The notes below the pieces were generated by a model, which saw only the letters and a list, made by a program, of their open reading frames with translations, searched no databases and was not told the DNA's origin. A DNA stretch of 46,245 nucleotides from Gammaproteobacteria bacterium Ga0077554 (GTDB lineage Bacteria > Pseudomonadota > Gammaproteobacteria > Ga0077554 > Ga007554): contig LNFF01000038.1 in NCBI GenBank assembly GCA_001464585.1, positions 1 through 46,245 on the forward strand. Reading direction: 5' to 3'. The position numbers were made by a program, and so were the translations under genes. Every line of letters starts with the position of its first letter. Position 1 is the stretch's first letter. Shown here piece by piece: positions 40,734-46,245 of the stretch.

Positions 40734-40790
40734 TGTCATCCCGAACGTAGTGAGGGATCTTTAAGATTCCTCGCTACGCTCGGAATGACA
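40734..40790. repeat. TGTCATCCCGA palindromic repeat, copy 6
   Basis: Ends TGTCATCCCGAACGTAG and CTACGCTCGGAATGACA, with an inner GAGGGATCTT/AAGATTCCTC pairing. It lies between pepA and holC. Confidence 0.8.
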
Positions 40791-40866
40791 CACTTTACCA
40801 AGCAAACAATATTGTCTCCTCCCCCCACATACGGGGGGAGGGTTAGGGAGAGAGGGCAGTTAAAAA

Positions 40867-41327
40867 ATGACCCGAATCGACTTTTACATACTTGCGGACG
40901 CTGCCCCACGCAGCAGGGCGTTATTCGCGTGCCGTTTGGCAGACAAGGCCTATCGCATGAAACACCCAATCTACATCCACACCGCATCAGAACAACACGC
41001 CGCACACATGGATGATTTATTATGGACATTCAACCAAGGCAGTTTCCTGCCGCATGCGCTGTCACATCAGGTAATCGCCGCAAATACACCGCCGATTGTA
41101 ATTGGATACAGCAATGAACTGCCCACAGGCATTCAGACAAACACCACTGTGCTGATTAACATGGCAAGCGATGTACCGCTTTTTTTCAGCCACTTCGAAC
41201 GTGTCGCCGAAATCATTGACCAAAGCCCGGAACAAAAACAGATTGGCCGCGAGCGTTACCGGTTTTATCGTGATCGCGGTTACGAATTGCAGTCCCACAA
41301 TATTGCCGCATCTTCTGAAGCAACCGT

Positions 41328-41331
<4 letters not shown>
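40867..41331 (+). CDS. holC: DNA polymerase III chi subunit
   Basis: Clamp-loader accessory subunit that links the replicase to single-strand binding protein. The 154-aa product starts [13 protein letters not shown] and has the family segments [31 protein letters not shown] and [19 protein letters not shown]; the C-terminus [11 protein letters not shown] is typical. The stop overlaps the next start as ATGA (41328-41331), so translation of the valS frame is probably coupled to it. Confidence 0.95.
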
Positions 41332-44594
<3,263 letters not shown>

Positions 44595-44702
44595 GTGGTA
44601 ATCTCAGGAAGGCTGTGTGCCAGCTTGATAAATAAACCTGGGAAAAGCAGTTGGCGGTTCTTGCGCATCTCGACAGCGCAGCGGTGTGCTCCTGCATTGC
44701 TC

Positions 44703-44790
44703 TACCTTCCGCCATCCATGGCGGTCGCCTGCGCTCACCGCACTTGTATCCGCCGTAGTGCCGCCAGAGGCAGGATGCCGAAAGCCCGGC
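44703..44790. repeat. Modular GC-rich intergenic repeat, copy 4
   Basis: Contains CCGCCATCCATGGCGG, GCGCTCACCGCACTTG and GTGCCGCCAGAGGCAGGATG, the same modules as copies at 6541, 9113 and 35940 but inverted and rearranged. It lies downstream of valS. Confidence 0.7.
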
Positions 44791-44849
44791 GTAGGTGCGA
44801 ATTTATTCGCACATGACTTGTTATTAGTGCGAATAAATTCGCACCTACG
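44790..44849. repeat. Perfect 23-bp inverted repeat (GTGCGAATTTATTCGCAC type)
   Basis: CGTAGGTGCGAATTTATTCG (arm extends to 44812) is mirrored exactly at 44827-44849 around a 14-nt spacer. Each arm is itself partly palindromic (GTGCGAAT..ATTCGCAC). It could act as a terminator for valS or be a mobile palindrome. Confidence 0.9.
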
Positions 44850-45014
44850 TATGTAACCCAACTGCTTTTCCAGGTTAGAGAACGACACTTACTGTTAATA
44901 TAACCAATCAAATGCAGGGCGCGCCGTGCGCACCAGTGCATTGTAATGGCCTAATAATTTTGGACGGTCTGAAGAGTCATTTATACTACGACAGACGACC
45001 CAGAAGGAATCACC

Positions 45015-45311
45015 ATGCCACAACGCAAACCGTACATCCCCGCCTTCAAGCTGGAAATAGCCAAGCTCATGGTTGAACAGAATGGCACCCTTGCGCAAGC
45101 CTGCGCGGTCGCCGGGGCAGGCTCCACCGCCGTGAAGCGCTGGCGGCAGCAGACGCTGGCCGAGCAGGCCAGTACGCCGTTACCCCAGAGGCGGGCGCGC
45201 ACCCCGGACAACCAGGAAATCCAGCAGTTAAAACCACGTATTAAACAACGGGAGACGGGGAAAGATATCCTAAAAAAAGCCAGTGCCTTCTTTGCCCGGG
45301 AAATGAGATGA
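45015..45311 (+). CDS. IS3-family transposase OrfA
   Basis: DNA-binding subunit of an IS3-type transposase. The 98-aa product has a helix-turn-helix in the first 60 residues (YIPAFKLEIAKLMVEQNG..AVAGAGSTAVKRWRQQ) and a C-terminal leucine-zipper-like helix IQQLKPRIKQRETGKDILKK, characteristic of OrfA. GAAGGAA precedes the ATG. It overlaps the orfB remnant by 4 bp (ATGA) in the -1 frame, the usual frameshift arrangement. A few zipper positions differ from the usual form, in keeping with decay. Confidence 0.88.
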   Translation: MPQRKPYIPAFKLEIAKLMVEQNGTLAQACAVAGAGSTAVKRWRQQTLAEQASTPLPQRRARTPDNQEIQQLKPRIKQRETGKDILKKASAFFAREMR

Positions 45312-45569
45312 GGTATCCGCTCGTCGAGACGTTAAAGAAGGCCTACCCGGTAACCCCCGGTCGCGCGCCAGCACCTGCAGGTGCGCGTCACGGCTCTCCA
45401 TGCCCAGGTCAGCCAGACCGATGGCCGCCGCAGGTCAGAGGCCTTGAAGGCCGACGGCCTGGCCGTGGGGCGCCCCCGGGTCCATTTCTACAATACCGAG
45501 CGGATACCTTCCGCTATTGGCGCAATGTCACCCACTCAAGATGAACAACAGTTTTTGAAAGCCGCTTAG
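45308..45569 (+). pseudogene. IS3-family transposase OrfB remnant (frameshift and internal deletion)
   Basis: It starts in the -1 frame to orfA with MRYPLVETLKKAYPVT, a typical OrfB N-terminus, then shifts frame. Read in the orfA frame, the sequence continues HAQVSQTDGRRR and ALKADGLAVGRPRV, the N-terminal OrfB region, and passes directly into HFYNTERIPSAIGAMSP, the extreme C-terminus of OrfB. Roughly 200 residues containing the DDE integrase core are missing. Confidence 0.85.
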
Positions 45570-45617
45570 CGGGAGTTGGCAACCTAAGCGACTGTCCAAA
45601 TTTACTTGACCATTACA

Positions 45618-45840
45618 GGCACGCCTTCTGCGCCCACGCGGACAAGCGCGGAAGCAAATGTTGTGACAAATGATAAACCGCTGTGGTTAATGATGACGCA
45701 CTGCGGGGGAGCGTAGGGAGGGGTTCGCCCCAAAAACGGGACAGGCGTAGCGGAACCCGCGCAGAGGTCGTGCCACGGTGATCCCCGCTCGTTGTAGGTA
45801 AACTATGGCTTATCAAACATCTATCGTACCGGAGGTCAAC
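45618..45840. other. Unassigned gap between the IS remnant and antitoxin gene
   Basis: No gene was recognised. A GGGGTTCGCCCC hairpin-like sequence is present near 45730, and an open minus-strand frame of 67 codons exists without recognisable features. It may be the remnant of another element. Confidence 0.35.
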
Positions 45841-46068
45841 GTGAGCGCGAACCTGGAACTTCTGGAAGCCGAAGTCCTGCAGTTAGCTCCTGTCGAACGA
45901 TCACACCTGCTTGAGCGGCTGATCGCCAGCCTTGATCCAGACCCCGAAGTCGAGGAGGCTTGGGAACGAGAAGCGGATCGAAGGGAAGCCGAACTGGAAT
46001 CCGGTGTGATCGCGACAGTTCCAGGACAAGAAGCCATTGCCCGGCTTCGAGCAAGACTACCGCAATGA
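45841..46068 (+). CDS. Antitoxin-like addiction module component (PF09720-type)
   Basis: Small acidic helical protein (75 aa) resembling the putative addiction-module (Unstab_antitox) family: LLEAEVLQLAPVERSHLLER and IASLDPDPEVEEAW, then REAELESGVIATVPGQE and AIARLRARLPQ. These proteins neutralise RelE/ParE-type toxins and are degraded quickly. The GTG at 45841 has GGAGG six bases upstream and is preferred to the ATG 12 codons earlier. Its stop overlaps the start of the toxin frame as ATGA. Confidence 0.85.
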   Translation: MSANLELLEAEVLQLAPVERSHLLERLIASLDPDPEVEEAWEREADRREAELESGVIATVPGQEAIARLRARLPQ

Positions 46069-46202
46069 CCTACTCGCTCCACCCCGAGGCGGAACGTGAT
46101 GTTGCCAACGCCTTGGATTTTTACAGCGAGCATACTGGATCTGCGGTCGCTAAGGAACGCCTACGAAATAACTTCCCCTTTTTGCCAGTTCAAATTTGGT
46201 AG
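46065..46202 (+). pseudogene. RelE/ParE-type toxin, truncated
   Basis: The frame begins MTYSLHPEAERDVANALDFY as in ParE/RelE toxins (normally 90-100 aa), coupled to the antitoxin by ATGA. It departs from the family after about residue 35 (AVAKERL) and stops at 45 residues with NNFPFLPVQIW, so the beta-sheet core and active-site region are missing. The sequence after the stop, to the window end, does not look like a toxin in another frame over the 43 bases available. A frameshift, deletion or insertion junction is likely. Confidence 0.65.
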
Positions 46203-46245
46203 AACCGTGTAATTCCATGCAGGCAGGAGGACATCGGCAACGACA

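Larger units (their letters stand above)
44942..45617 (+). mobile_element. Internally deleted IS3-type insertion sequence (676 bp)
   Basis: Terminal inverted repeats are visible at both ends: TGTAATGGCC...TTTTGGACGGTC at the left and, read inwards on the other strand, TGTAATGGTC...ATTTGGACAGTC at the right, both with TG/CA tips. Inside are an intact orfA and the two ends of orfB joined by a deletion that removed the DDE catalytic core. Full IS3 elements are about 1.2-1.5 kb. No clear flanking target duplication is seen, so the insertion is probably old. It cannot transpose on its own. Confidence 0.85.

Noticed and set aside
45613-45816. 67-codon minus-strand frame between the IS remnant and antitoxin
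   Set aside because: It has no ribosome binding site or recognisable family, and the composition is low-information; it is more likely non-coding debris.

Overview
The window is a stretch of bacterial chromosome, most likely from a gammaproteobacterium (a deep beta/gamma lineage cannot be excluded). The reasons are familiar local gene orders (AI-2E protein/hda beside DUF2066/purM/purN/DUF3108; dapA-bamC-MBL-purC; guaB-guaA-tadA; pyrG-kdsA; pepA-holC-valS), genes typical of Gram-negative cells that make ubiquinone and LPS (ubiA, ubiC, ubiK, kdsA, kdsD, bamC), and a moderate GC content. Almost everything is core housekeeping. No CRISPR array, prophage, rRNA operon or large defence island was seen.

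Layout. 1-3.6 kb: a type IV pilin-like protein (FimT/GspH), a patatin-like lipase, and a di-haem cytochrome c peroxidase whose promoter carries a perfect 8-1-8 palindrome and which ends at a strong bidirectional terminator. 3.3-7.9 kb, minus strand: DUF2066 protein, AI-2E/PerM transporter, hda, nadC, NrfJ-like protein. 8.0-10.6 kb, plus: purM, purN, DUF3108. 10.8-12.5 kb, minus: mrp and dcd. 12.7-13.8 kb: an orphan secreted protein. 14.0-18.0 kb, minus: DUF6316 protein, rlmJ, ubiC, ubiA, kdsD. 18.1-22.6 kb, plus: tsaB (TTG start), dapA, bamC, MBL hydrolase, purC. 22.8-25.5 kb, minus: DUF2892 protein, xseA, M23 peptidase. 26.1-34.7 kb, plus: guaB, guaA, tadA, tRNA-Ser(CGA), pyrG, kdsA, ubiK, comM/yifB. 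34.7-37.6 kb: a possible DUF1338/VOC-like protein divergent from an ALDH7-type aldehyde dehydrogenase. 37.8-44.6 kb, plus: DUF808 protein, pepA, holC, and a valS frame with a 131-codon extension. 44.6-46.2 kb: an accessory tail with repeats, an internally deleted IS3-type element, and an antitoxin with a damaged toxin frame.

How the genes work together. Purine synthesis is represented five times (purM, purN, purC, guaB, guaA) and pyrimidine nucleotides by pyrG and dcd. kdsD and kdsA feed Kdo/LPS; ubiC, ubiA and ubiK feed ubiquinone. hda and holC serve replication; tsaB, tadA, rlmJ and valS serve translation. The DUF1338-like/ALDH7 pair may be a small lysine (2-aminoadipate) catabolic unit.

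The most distinctive non-coding trait is the density and variety of palindromic intergenic repeats, in at least seven families. Three MITE-like elements share a core although one has different ends, and several repeats sit exactly at, or supply, the stop codon of a neighbouring gene. The best candidates for a second look are the valS extension, these stop-codon-associated repeats, the DUF1338/ALDH7 pair, the tadA/tRNA-Ser overlap and the palindromic operator of the peroxidase gene. I did not find a convincing wholly new multi-gene system.
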